Notes under the pieces: model-generated
Told to the model about the DNA's origin: nothing
Seen by the model: only the letters and a program-made list of their open reading frames with translations
Database searches by the model: none
Made by a program: the position numbers and the translations under genes
Origin: Euleptes europaea
Taxonomy: Eukaryota; Chordata; Lepidosauria; Squamata; Sphaerodactylidae
DNA: 64,000 nt
Assembly (NCBI RefSeq): GCF_029931775.1
Contig: NC_079316.1
Coordinates: 64,730,064-64,794,063, forward strand
Reading direction: 5' to 3'
Shown: positions 1 through 11,399 of the stretch, one piece after another
Position numbering within the stretch: position 1 is the stretch's first letter
Layout of the letters: each line of letters begins with the position of its first letter

Positions 1-1018
1 CTGGATTCTTAGAAGGCACAATGATTAAAATGGATCCATTGCAAATGATCAGGTATTGTTCAGGAACTTAAAAAAAAAATCCTTCAAATTCAAAGTCCAA
101 AAGAAATAAAAAGTGGGTCATATCTCCCTTTCCTTTAAAAGTTTTCAGATAAAAAAACAAAAATGGACCGGACTGGACCGGGTGCCCTTCTCTCCCCACT
201 TCCTTTCTTCTGATGCAATCAGATGAAAGTATAAATGGGGCTTTGTGGCAGCACTTGGGCATGTGCAAAGTGCTGCTTGGAAAAGTACAATGCAAGTCCT
301 GAACATTGATTTAAATGGGACAGGACTGCTTTTAAGCGTTTTATACATACAAATAACAATACAATCTTGGGATGGGCAAGACCATTGTTTACATATAATA
401 TTACAATCTTGGGCTGTGACCATTATTTTGTGGGGAAAGTTTCCTTCCACTGCTGCATCAGTTCAGTGCAGCCCCTCTGAAACACATAGACACCTCTGTC
501 AAATCCTTTCATTTCCATACCTTCAAAACCTTCCATTTACGAAAACACACCTTAACAGGCATCTGTTATGAGTAGCAGCCTCACAGTAGATGCCATGCCA
601 TCAACCATCACTTTCTATAAAAATCCTGTCTTTCTACATACTTTTACCATTCCTTTTTCCACCACAATAAATGACTACAAGACCCAGAAAATAACGAGTG
701 TGGAGCTGAAAGGGGGGGGGGAACAAAGCATACTAAGCTCTCCCTTCCCTCATTCATTCCATAGGGTAAAAACAAACAAACAAGGAAACCTTTGCTCTGA
801 TGCACTCACACTGACTCTTCACTGGGTCACATATTCCTAACTGGCTGGAGAACACATCACATTTTATACATTACCACGGTCCACACATATATTCACATAA
901 AAGAAAATTAAAAAAAAAAAGGCTTTCATTGCGCAATGAAATAGACACTCCATATTCACTGCATTCAATACACTCACAAAATATCTCATTCCAGTGCCTT
1001 CCCCTGGTACCGTGGGGT
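1..1018. other. Upstream intergenic DNA, nothing recognised
   Basis: AT-rich sequence with short homopolymer runs and no coding signal on either strand. I see no recognisable repeat family. Confidence 0.5.
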
Positions 1019-1044
1019 CGACACACACACACACACACACACAT
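1019..1044. repeat. (CA)n microsatellite
   Basis: A run of about 12 CA dinucleotides. Confidence 0.9.
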
Positions 1045-1683
1045 ACAAATTTCAATATGAAGGAGGCAAGGGGGGGGCACATATACACATGTAATTTCAC
1101 TTCATTTTCCTCTTTGCCAAATTGTGCGAAAACCGCCTTTATTTTGGAGAGGTGGACGGGGGTTGATGATATTCTTGAGAAAGGCTGGCCATACCTTTCT
1201 CAAGAAACAAGCCCCGGTAAAAATCTTTACTTAAAATCATCACAAGGGTGATGAGAGATACACAGAGACATGTCATTGTTTCCTGCAAATGAAAACAAGT
1301 TATTTGGTACTCTTTATGGTTCAGGTACACTTCCCTGCGCCAGGGAGGCTCTGCTATAATTTAGAGAACAGTGAGAGAGCTTTGCACGGATCTTCCCTCA
1401 AGATCCGCTCCCCCATGGCAATACAGCTTGACTTGTTAACTCTGTCGTTGCCGAAGAGGCTATACATCTTAACATTGAGTTGCAGAGATTTTAGTTCTTT
1501 CATTACATAGTTAAAACTAGGCACACACTTCTTCAACCATTTCCCTTCCTGCACTGAGGAGGCTTTTTGCATGTTCGTTCAGTTGACTAGGAATAGTACA
1601 GAATGAAGTTTAGAAAAGAGAGAGGGGGTGGGGATGCGCGCACACACACATTCACTCAAAAGGGGGAAAGAGGTGGGGCAGAT

Positions 1684-1772
1684 TGCATGGCAAGAAGAGA
1701 TGCACATTGCATGGGAAAAGCCCATAGGATCAAAAGAGATGGAAAAAAGGGGGGGAAGATGCACATTGCATG
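1684..1772 (+). repeat. Short degenerate tandem repeat
   Basis: Three imperfect copies of a unit containing GATGCACATTGCATGG or GATTGCATGG, spaced 25-60 bp apart, in G-rich DNA. The whole of 1045-1900 is otherwise featureless. Confidence 0.5.
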
Positions 1773-1899
1773 GTAATTTTCAGACAGAGGCTTGAAACGG
1801 CATCTTTCCTTCGTATTGAATCGAATCACAATGTTGGATTTTGATTATGAAGTTACTGCAATTTTCCTTCGTGTCTTGCCGCTCCCAAGGCGGGGGTAG

Positions 1900-2900
1900 G
1901 CAGGTCGCTGCGTTTATAGCTAGCTTTCCTCCGCGGGGGAGGAAGCCAATAGTTCCCTTTTGTCACTCGAGGGAATGAGCAGAGGCAGTTTTGCCTTGCT
2001 ACAATCCCATGGGATCTTCTGCTGTTCCCTCATTTGGGAAGGGGCAGCAGAGTTTCTGCTCTTGTCTTGGGCCATGATTTGCTCTTGTAAATACTGGATT
2101 GTGGCCCTAGAATGGTCTAGTTCTTGCTGAAGTGAGGTGATCCTGCTCAAGGCAGCTTTCATTGCTCCTTTCCCTTGATTTAATTCCTTCTGTGTTTCAA
2201 GGAGAGCGTGGGACAAATCACTCCTATCCTTCATTAGTCCAGTATTAGTTGCCTGGGATCCAACAGGGTCGCGTTTGCCAATATTGTGCCTTGAAGGATC
2301 ACCATGACTTAATTTTGGCAGCCATCTCTTTAGTTTGCTTAGGCTGGGGTCACTGTTCAATTTTCCTGCCATGATGAAAACTATAGCTCTGGGGGAAAGG
2401 GTGGATCGCTCTGGCTGATCCTGGTGAGGCAAAAGAAATCCGTTTCTCAGTAGAGAACCAGGGGAATGGGTTTGAGTCTGATCTGCACTCTTGGGATAAA
2501 AGCGCCACTTGCGGGTATTTCAAGGCAGCGGGGACAAAAATGTTTCACAGCAAGGGAGGGGTTGGAGTCGATCAGGGCTCTCTGGATTTTTAATCGCTGG
2601 CTGTTGGGGTGCAGCCCAGCGCGGAGAGAGGTGGAAGGTGGGGTCGCTCGGGTTGATTTTGGTAAGGCAAAATAAAAAGGTTTCCCAGTGGAGACCCAGG
2701 GAATGGGTTTGAGCCGGACCTGCACTCTTGGGATTGAAACGCCACCTGTGGGTATTTCAGGGTGGCGGGGGAAAACGTTCCATAGTCCACATCAAGGGAG
2801 GGGTTTGAGTCGATCCGGGCTCCTTGGATTATTAATCACTGGCTGTGGGGGTGCAGCCCAGCGTGGAAGAAAAGTTCAGGGATTCAAGTTGAGCTATAAT
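1900..2900 (-). mobile_element. Possible LTR-retroelement relic (gag-like reading frame plus leader), fossil
   Basis: On the minus strand, 2432-1920 encodes about 170 residues rich in Lys, Ser and Gln, with a heptad-like coiled-coil stretch (SRITSLQQELDHSRATIQYL). Just upstream of it on that strand are two direct repeats of about 238 bp (starting near 2460 and 2698 in + coordinates) carrying GTGCAGCCCAGCG. The combination of a Gag-like coiled coil behind a repeated leader is typical of LTR elements, but I recognise no catalytic domain or LTR pair, so the family is open. It is fossil and incomplete. Confidence 0.35.
2459..2880. repeat. Two-copy tandem repeat, period about 238 bp
   Basis: Copies start at 2461 (GGGAATGGGTTTGAGTC) and 2699 (GGGAATGGGTTTGAGCC) and share GCACTCTTGGGAT, GGTATTTCA and GGGGTGCAGCCCAGCG in the same order. 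Confidence 0.85.
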
Positions 2901-3099
2901 TGCTACAATTTCTAATTAGATATTTTTGCAAGCACTCTTTTATTGCTCTGGGGGTGGTTTTAACCCAGGGTCCATTGCTTAAGGCAGGCTAGTGCAGTCT
3001 GCTGCAGCCAGACTACACAACCCATATTGTTTCAAGGGGATACTCCCCTCCAGGGTTCTCTATTGGAAATTCTGTGCATTCCACTCCAGACTTTCCAAT

Positions 3100-3390
3100 G
3101 CTCTTGGATTGGGGCCTCGACGCACCTCGCTCTCGAGCCCATCCTATCAATTACTCAGTAGCAGACAGCCAGTGCCGTCGCTCCTGGGGTTCAGACTTTG
3201 CAGTTGCTCTTGGATTGGGGGGGCACCTCGCTCCCGGCCAATCTTTCAGTTTCACTCAGTAGCAGACAGCCAGTGCCGTCGCTCCTGGGGTTCAGACTTT
3301 GCAGTTGCTCTTGGATTGGGGGGGCACCTCGCTCCCGGCCAATCTTTCAGTTTCACTCAGTAGCAGACAGCCAGTGCCGTCGCTCCTGTT
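3100..3390. repeat. Minisatellite-like tandem repeat, period about 101 bp
   Basis: ACTCAGTAGCAGACAGCC recurs at 3153, 3254 and 3355. The second and third copies are almost identical and end in a G-run, and a degenerate copy lies at 3100-3152. Confidence 0.9.
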
Positions 3391-3477
3391 TGGGGGGGGG
3401 GCTTGAGCTCACCCCGGCTATGATCTGCGTCCAGATCGCAAGTTTTCAGGTACTCAATATTCAAATATGCAGTTACT

Positions 3478-3610
3478 CAAAAAAAATTCAGGTTCACAAA
3501 AAAGATTCAGGTTCACAATAAAGATTCAGGTTCACAATAAAGATTCAGTTTCACAAAAAAAATTCAGTTTCACAAAAAAAAAATTCAGTTTCACAAAAAA
3601 AATTCAGTTA
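3478..3610. repeat. Short-period repeat (TTCAGTTTCACAAAAAA)n
   Basis: About eight units of 16-19 bp, first as AGGTTCACAA(T/A)AA and then as AGTTTCACAAAAAA. This looks like slippage-driven expansion and is contiguous with the 101-bp repeat upstream. Confidence 0.9.
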
Positions 3611-3950
3611 CTTAGCTCTGGTGGTGGCTGGAAAGTAAGCGCACCATAGAGAAATCTCAAGAAGAGAGGGACTAGTTACACAAAGAATCTCAAAAGGGCT
3701 CCCCTACAGAGAGTTTCCCAGATGGGGAGGGAAGCCAACCCACAAGATAGTGCTCTCTAGAGCCAAACACACAGTTTGCACACACACTCTGTTATTTTAA
3801 TATGACAATTTTGTTCAGGTGATGCATTCAGTCAAGATTCAGAGAGTCACCGAGACTTCCCCTTACGTCTGCCATGGAAATGCTTGTGCGTCGACTTCAC
3901 AAGGCATTCACAAGTGCAGGGGCTGCCCGCATTTTCTCCACCAATAAACT

Positions 3951-4000
3951 GTTACCAAAATTGCTCTTTGGATGGGGAATTAGCTCGAGCAATTGGTAAC
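3951..4000. repeat. Short hairpin, stem about 14 bp
   Basis: GTTACCAAAATTGCTC pairs with GAGCAATTGGTAAC across a 20-nt loop, with a 2-nt bulge. It could be the TIR pair of a tiny internally deleted element or chance; no target duplication is clear. Confidence 0.5.
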
Positions 4001-4009
4001 TATGTATTT

Positions 4010-5630
4010 ATTAATACAGGATCGCCCTATGTCTACGAGGGTTTTTCTCAGTGACTCCCCAAATAAAGACAGACTCAGGAATTCCAAATTAAAAGGTGTT
4101 TATATATATATATTCATTCATTCAATGTTACAAGTAACACACATACGAGAAACTAGGAATAAAGATAAAGGTAAGCTACAGACATTGAGGGAGTTATTAA
4201 TTAGGATACTTTACCAATCTCTAGAAGTGGAGATGTTCCAACATCCGTGGCATAGAGGTAGACAGAATACAGCGGGGGGGGGAGGGGTGTATGGAACTTA
4301 ACACACGAGGGAGACATGGCAGAGAGTGAAGGGGGAAGATCTGCACTGAGCCTTGTTGGGTAGGGCAAAATATACCCTTTTCTGGGGGTGGGGGGGGAGT
4401 GAGATTCTCCAGATGGCTCCTTCCAACAACAAAAAGAGATTAAAAAGACTTCAGGGTCAGAGATAGGGTGAGGTGGTAATTTGTTTACTAGGCTGGCATC
4501 CTTGATTTATACATCCTGAGATGGTCCTTCACGTTTGACCAAATGGGAGGTTGTAAAACTTCACATTCCAGGGAGGCGGCAGGGGGAATCCTTTAATGTA
4601 GATAGCTGAGGATGTTTTCCCACAAGATACAGGAAGAGGGGGGGGGGAATATGCAGAGAAGGGCTACGTGATGCTCTCGCCTTGCAATAATGGCTTCTCT
4701 TTGGCTTAGGCTTTTGGATCAAGAGGCAATCAGGGATCATGGCAATTGTTCTGCTGGTTCTGCAGAGGTGATCCGGCCTCTTGTCCCTGGAAAGTCTGGC
4801 TTGTACAAAGCTGGGGAGAGCTAGCCCAGAGCAGCAGGCTATTAAGGTGCAGGCAGCAATGTTTCAAACAGTTCAGTGAGTCTCTGTTATGAGTGCCATC
4901 TCCAGGGCTGGAGCTTTTAGGTATCACTTGTGCCAAACCATTTTTACAGAATTGAAATGTGTGTTTAATAAGATAATAGAACTCTGTGAGGAAGTTACAC
5001 ACACACACAGAGAGACATTATTTCCTTTTTCATATCTCACAAACAATGAACTAAGACATAGTTCTTAACCTCACCAATTTCAGTTGTAAAATTTGAAGAT
5101 GCAATATAGGATAAGAAGCATCGAAGAGATTCTTCATATCAAAGGGTGCATAACATACTATGGAGTTTTGTTCAGATCTGAAATACATTTTCCCCTCCTT
5201 TCACCATTATGCTTTTGTGGCTCCTATAAAATGCTCCTTATTCCCATTTAATAAACAGTAGCACAATCTAGGTGGTATCATCACAGTGGGCAAAGGTGGG
5301 CAAGCATCTCTACCCAAATTCCTTTTCCTCTTCCCCCCTCCCCACAGTGCTGAGCAATCTTTCTTTAACAGCTTGTGTGTGCAAAACTTAGCATATCCCT
5401 AATACTTTTTATAGTTCTGCTACTACATTATTTGTAAAATATATATCATATGAAACAAATATCTTGCAAATATTGTGCAGTTTGGCTTATTAAATATGCC
5501 TGTGTCAAGTTCTTGGATGCTCATATAATTTCCATTAATGTATTTCATGCTATTTTTATGTAACCACTTTAATATTGAGGGCCCCACAACCTATTCCCTG
5601 GCCTTTTACCAGTTATTTGTTTTTAATGTA
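4010..5630. other. Intergenic DNA, no gene
   Basis: Contains short simple runs (TATA near 4103, G-runs near 4270, 4390 and 4638, CA near 4998) and nothing coding. I recognise no repeat family. Confidence 0.45.
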
Positions 5631-5636
5631 TGGAGG

Positions 5637-5735
5637 TGGTAAGATCTCCTTCCCTGGAGGTTTTTAAGAAGAGGTTAGATGGCCATCTGTCAGCAATGCT
5701 GATTCTGTGACCTTAGGCAGATGATGAGAGGGAGG
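5637..5735 (+). mobile_element. CR1 LINE 3'-end fragment
   Basis: The sequence GGTGGTAAGATCTCCTTCCC followed by GGCCATCTGTCAGCAATGCT matches the same internal stretch in the longer CR1 tails at 8131 and 17972, and stops before the usual ATTCTATG tail. Confidence 0.75.
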
Positions 5736-5878
5736 GCATCTTGGCCTGAGGACAGTGGCTTCTGAGGGTAATGAGTGCTGCTTTGGGAGACAATTATCTG
5801 AAAAATAGGATATAGATAGCAATATGACAAACAAACAAATAAATTCTGGGCTTTGCTGATGTATATGGGAGTGGGAAG

Positions 5879-7626
5879 TAGGGCTGTCAATTCGGTTCGG
5901 CCCGAACTGAAAATCAGCCGAATTTCCCCTGATTCGGTGGTTTTTAGTTCGGGAGGAACCGAACTCAAAACTGGGGGGCAACCGGGGGGGCCGAATTCAG
6001 CGAGTTCGGAAGTTCGCGAATAAATTCGGCAAATTCGGCCGTCAGTAAGCAGCATAACCGTCAGTAAGCAGCATTCTCCTCCCCCGGCCAATCGGTGGCC
6101 AAGCTGGGTCTTCTTCTGGCCAATCAGTCAGGATTGAGTACTGGAGGAATCAGCTGATGTGCGGCTCAGCCAGGGAGAGAGAGAGAGAGAGCGAAATCCT
6201 CGTGTGTGTGTGGGGGGGTGCTTGTGCACATTCACTCCTTTCTGTGGCTGCAGGGGGCGTATTTTTGGGGTACAGACACAAAACTTTCACTGGAGCTTCA
6301 GATGAAGCTTCTTAAGATACCCCCCAAGTTTTGTAAACATTGGGTCAGGGGGTCCCGAGATATGGGCTCCCCCCTTTTTCTTTCCATGGCTGCAGGGGGT
6401 GCATTTTTGGGGGTACAGATCCCAAACTTTGAGCGGAGTTTCAGACCAGTGTTTTTAAGATACCCCCAAGTTTTGTAAACATTGGGTCAGGGGGTCTCAA
6501 GATATGGGCTCTCCCCCTTTTCCCTCTCCCCTTTTTCCATTTATGTGGCTGCAGGGGGCGCTTTTTTGGGGATATAGCCCCCAAACTTTTAGCATAGCTT
6601 CAGTCAATTATTCTTAAGATACTACCCAAGTTTTGTAAAGATGGGTTCAGTGGGGGCAGAAATATCGCCTCCCCCCTTTTCTCTTTCCATGGCTGCAGAG
6701 GGCGCATTTTTGGGGGTTCAGATCCCAAACTTTGAGTGGAGTTTCAGACCAGTGTTGTTAAGATACCCCCCAGGTTTTGTGAACATTGGGTCAGGGGGTC
6801 CAGAGATATGGGCTTTCCCCTTTCCCCTTTCCCCTTTTGGGATGAATGGATCAGCCGATCCTGTGCATCTTTTCCAGAGCAAAACGTTCCGTGCCTAATT
6901 GGAATCATCTTGGATTACAAGTCCTCTTCAGCCCCTCTTGATGGAACAGAAGACAGCCACAGTAAGACCCCTTTGGGGGCTTTAATCTATAATTGTTCTC
7001 CTGTGTATGTGTGTGTGTGGGCGGGGGGAAAGCAGAGTCTGTGTGTGTGTGGGGAGGGAGCAGTTTCTGTGGGTGAGGGGGAAGCCAAAGGGGGCTTTCG
7101 TCGGTTCTGCCTGGGGTGTGTGTTCCCCCTCGAGTCTCTCGCTCCCTGGTTTGAGGGGGGAGGTTTCAGTTGTGTGTCTTCTGGTTTTTCCCTGTTGCAA
7201 AGGTGTTGTTTTACAAGTTGAGTTGCTTTGCAAACTGTTGTCGGGGCTGGGAGCTTTGTGCGTGGGCGGCAAGCTCTGCTGAGAGATGCACATTAAGGGT
7301 GGGGGGACCCCTTTCAGGGCCCATATCTCAGCCCCCCCGACCCAATCTTTACAAAACTTGGGGAGTCTTTCAATATACGTCCTTTGAAGCTCTGCTGAAA
7401 GTTTGGGACCTCTAAGCCCAAAAATGCCCCCCCCCAGAACCGCGGAAAGGCGCGATTGTGTTTTTAATGGCTGTATTCGGCCGAATTTTTTTTCCAAACT
7501 TTGAATTCCCGCCGAATTGAACGGATCCGAAGTGGGGGAGTTCGGACTTTGGCACGTACCGAACCCACAAGGGCCAAATTCGGCCAAATCCGAACTGTAC
7601 CGAATTTTTTTTTTTTGACAGCCCTA
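5879..7626. mobile_element. Non-autonomous hAT DNA transposon (1748 bp) with internal tandem array
   Basis: Terminal inverted repeats TAGGGCTGTCAA (5879) and TTGACAGCCCTA (ending 7626) are perfect over 12 bp. They are flanked by an identical 8-bp target duplication GTGGGAAG at 5871-5878 and 7627-7634, the hAT signature. Subterminal regions are dense in TTCGG/CCGAA motifs on both sides. The interior has no transposase frame. It holds about four tandem units (6235-6840), a GT/G-rich stretch and an inverted partial unit near 7300-7420. Confidence 0.93.
6235..6840 (+). repeat. Four tandem units of about 148 bp inside the hAT element
   Basis: Each unit starts with GTGGCTGCAGGGGGCG or CATGGCTGCAGGGGG-type sequence, then TTTTTGGGG, CAAACTTT, AAGATACCCCCCAAGTTTTG and GGGTCAGGGGGTC, ending in a pyrimidine-rich CCCCTTTTC tract. 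Starts lie near 6241, 6387, 6544 and 6689. Confidence 0.9.
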
Positions 7627-8004
7627 GTGGGAAGAATTCAAGCCTAAGTGAGGAAATACCAGACGAAAGTGTGGTCCCCATACAGTAATTTCTTCTTTTG
7701 TACAGACAGTCATGACCATTCCCAAGTAAACACTTGGTGACCATATGATAGATACCACCAACTTGGTATCAATGCCATGGAGGCAAGAACCAACACTGGC
7801 ACAATTGTGGAAATTCCTGTTAGCTGTATCTGTGTAGTACACTTTTCACCATATGTGGGTATATATGTGGTAACAGATTGTTCAGAATTACTTGCTTGAT
7901 GGAAACAACTGTGTGAACAACTTAGTTGTGCTGTCATCATATACATATAACTATTTTACATTTTTAAATTACAATTTTTTTTCAGACACACAAAGCTGTG
8001 CGCT

Positions 8005-8118
8005 GAACACACAAAGCTGCCTTATACTGAGTCAGACCTGCTGCAAATCAAGGTCAGTGTTGCCTACTCTGAATGGCAGCAGCTCTCCAGGGTCTCATGC
8101 AGAGGTCTTTCACATCAA
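8005..8118 (-). mobile_element. tRNA-Ala-like SINE, 3' half
   Basis: Read on the minus strand it carries GAGACCCTGGAGAGCTGCTG and the conserved tail CTCAGTATAAGGCAGCTTTG, the same tail as the complete copy ending near 33850. The tRNA head is absent. Confidence 0.85.
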
Positions 8119-8130
8119 ATAATATTTTCC

Positions 8131-8468
8131 TTGGGAGGTGGTAAGCTCTCCTTCCATGGAGGTTTTTAAGAAGAGGTTAGATGGCCATCTGTCAGCAATG
8201 CTGATTTTATGACCTTAGGCCGATGGTGAGAGGGAAGGCATCTTGTCCATCATGGGGTGTGTGTGGGGGGGAGGTAGTTGTGAATTTCCTGCATTGTGCA
8301 GGGGGATGGACTTGATGACCCTGGTGGTCCCTTCCAACTCCATGATTCTATGATCTTCTGGTCACTGGGGGTGTGGGGGGAAGGTAGTTGTGAATTTCCT
8401 GCATTGTGCAGGGGGTTGGACTAGATGACCCTGGTGGTCCCTTCCAACTCTATGATTCTATGATTTTA
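8131..8468 (+). mobile_element. CR1 LINE 3' end with duplicated terminus
   Basis: Carries the CR1 3' hallmark GGTTGGACTAGATGACCCTGG and GGTCCCTTCCAACTCTATGA ending in ATTCTATGATT. The last ~100 bp occurs twice in tandem (about 8250-8355 and 8361-8464), each ending in the same ATTCTATG tail. Confidence 0.9.
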
Positions 8469-8479
8469 TTATGTTTTTG

Positions 8480-10940
8480 TAGTATGTTAACATGTAGTGC
8501 CCAATAAACTTAGCAATATGTTTTAAAGATTTTTTTTAAGTTCTTGGATGAAAGAGTTTCAGGCTCAAATGATACTACTGAAAAACACTGCAAATACAGG
8601 ACGCACTGCATGCAGTTGTCCAAATGGAAAGCATTTCAGCTGTATTGCCTTGATGTCTCAAATTGCATCTTGGAGCATAGCCAGTTGACCTGATTTATGC
8701 AAAGGCCAAGGTGTTATAGGAGCGTTCATTTGGATGTGCATCCATTGATAAATACACATCATGATCTTCGTGCAAACATACTGGAGCATTCTGGTAAGCA
8801 ACAAGGATAAGAATGCAAAGGTTTCACAATATGACGCTTTCCATTATGAGCCAGCTATCTTGATTACTACAGGAAGGTACAGATGGGTTATTTAAAAGAT
8901 GCAAGAACTGAAAATATGATTACATTTTATGGGTTGTGTGTTTCTTTTCTGTAAAAAGGAATGAATGAATGACCCTAGTGAACCTAATTTCCCATAAAAT
9001 ACACTTTGTGGTATGTGCATAAAAACTGGATTTTTAAAAGTGTTTTCAAATATGTGCTTACTCTTACTCTTAAAAAAGAAGAAGTTAAAATCCTTTGTTA
9101 TCAAGGAAAACCAAATCTGGTATATATGCTTCGTGTATTCTAGCTTTTACTAGACTACAACAGTTGTTCTACCATTGTACCTACGTCTTCCACACTTAAG
9201 TGATGAATTATACGAACAAACTATACCTAACATTGAGGGATTCCTGATCAGCATAAGTACAATTTATCTAAAATAAGCATACACCGTTACATTTTCAGAA
9301 CTGTATTGACTATGTAGCCAAGTTTTTTCAGCAAGCGATGAGGATTCGTGAATGTTATTGTAAACAGAAACAGGTGAACTCTGTTGAGTGAAATTGTACG
9401 ATCAATTCTCTGGGAATGTTGTTTATGCCAATAAAGGTTTTGACATCGGGATCAAATTGTAATAGGTGAGTCATACATTGCCAGAAAGAGGGGCAATTTA
9501 AGGACCTCAAGGCAAGGTGGTCAGCAGAACTTGACTAACATCACTAATTATACAAGTGGGGGGCACAGCAACTATGTGACACATGAGAAATTTGGTACTG
9601 GAGCAAAGTGTGACAAAGATTTTTTTTTTTTAAGAGCCTTAACACTGACATATTTATGGGCAGTCTCCACTCTTTTGTTATCTTCCCTTCACAATGTTTA
9701 AATGTAAGACCACAAGATTTTGAGTTCAAAGTATGATCAGTTCCATCTGTTTTTAACAATAGTCATCAAAGTGTTACAGCTAACTGGGCAATATTCAGTA
9801 TCTGTACATTCATAAATCATACATTCAGCTACACTATACTGCTTGTACAAACTCTTGATGCTACATGAATGGGATCATAAATGTAAAAATGAATCCATCC
9901 TGGAAGAAGTTAAAATGCTTCTAAGACTGTGTTACATATAAGAACTGAAATATGCTGTACAATCCTGTTAAATAGATGTGCCTAGATGTGCCTGTGTTAA
10001 TGGATTGAATAAATGTGCCTACACAGTACCTACAGAATGATAGAAATAAGAAGCATTCAATCCATTAAGAAACCACTTAAGGTTCCAGTAGCTCAATAAA
10101 GATTGAAAACATCCATGAGAAAAGGGGTCACAGATCAGACTTCAGTCACAATAATGAGCCGGATTTTGATCTGTTCCTGTGTGAATTAGAGATTGCATGA
10201 GAAGAGGTAAGAATGGCTGGGTATTCCTACAAACATTACTTATTCCCCCCTATATAAGATTCGACTACTAGGATTCAGGTCAAAGTAAAAGGGTACATTG
10301 CATATTGAACTAGATGATACTTTGGAGAATTGTGAGGGGCTTGCCACATGTTTTAAAGTTACAAGGAGCCCACGGGGGCAAGTTGTTTGGTGCCATGGCA
10401 CTGGGAGAAGGGTAAGCCCCATACCATTTTCCCAATTTAGATTGCTCTTTCCCAGGGTGGAAAACATACAAGTACACTTGGGGAGGGGGGCAGGAAAGGC
10501 TTACAAATGTTTCTCTTGCAGACTTTTCTAGAAGTCATGTTCAGAATGTTCCTTAACCATTTTGGGGCACGCTTCTCACCTACTGTTTTGAGGGAAAGGG
10601 ATACTCATGACCAATGTTCATTTTCCCCCCTGACAATCACAGTATATTGACTGTAGCTCATCAGAAAGTACCGAATAATTACCAATTTTCTTATCAAACA
10701 TCTCACCAAATTTCTTACATATGGGAAGAAGGCATCAAAAAACAAAAGATCAAGAATAGACAAAGTAAACTGGACAGAATAAAATCAGGTGTTTTTTTTT
10801 TAAAAAAAATTTTAAATCCATTGAACAGGAGGAACACACTGAACACTGAAAAGTAAATCATAAACATAGTCTTCTTTGGCCCCAACTAGTGACAAAATGA
10901 AGGGAAGGGGAGAGATCAGGAGAAAGTATAGCAGCTACAT
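8480..10940. other. Intergenic DNA, nothing recognised
   Basis: AT-rich, with no coding frame of protein-like composition and no repeat I can name. Confidence 0.5.
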
Positions 10941-10947
10941 AATTCTT

Positions 10948-11279
10948 TGTTATGTATGCTGTGGAAGCAAGGCTCCTGATGAGTTTGCTAGTCTCTCCAG
11001 GCTCCTTTGCCTGTATTTCGGATTGGACAATGGGCTATAGCCGTCCAATCAAGGACTTGGGTTATGCTCGGGTTCCCATTGGACAATGGACTTGCAACCG
11101 GCCAATCGTGGACTTGGGGGGCGTGGCTCCGGATGGTTGGGAACGGCATATAAGCCAGGGTGTTGTGAGAGTTCCACTAGAGTTCCAGAGTTACAGTTGA
11201 CATCACTTCTAGTTGTTAATAAAGAAGTTGTGTTGGAACGCCATCTCCGGCCTTGTGCTTCACCCACACATATGTAACA
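10948..11279 (+). mobile_element. Solo LTR (332 bp), fossil of an LTR retroelement
   Basis: Begins TGTTATGTA and ends ATGTAACA, with an identical 5-bp target duplication TTCTT at 10943-10947 and 11280-11284. The order of signals is that of an LTR: two CCAAT-bearing repeats of about 60 bp (GGATTGGACAATGG and CATTGGACAATGG), a TATA box CATATAAG at 11147-11154 and a polyadenylation signal AATAAA at 11218-11223. No internal region is present, so it looks like the product of LTR-LTR recombination. The LTR looks whole. The 5-bp duplication fits Ty3/gypsy or some retrovirus groups; the intact duplications suggest a fairly recent insertion. Confidence 0.88.
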
Positions 11280-11399
11280 TTCTTCATAGCAGCTTGGCTA
11301 TTAAGGAAACTAGGGCCATTAACATGTGGCTGATTTCACTTTTGTTTGTCCCTGTCCTATCTCATGCCTTTAAATCCCGCGTTCAAAAAATTGAACGCA

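Noticed and set aside
1019-1044. CRISPR-like or regulatory repeat
   Set aside because: Simple CA microsatellite in vertebrate DNA.
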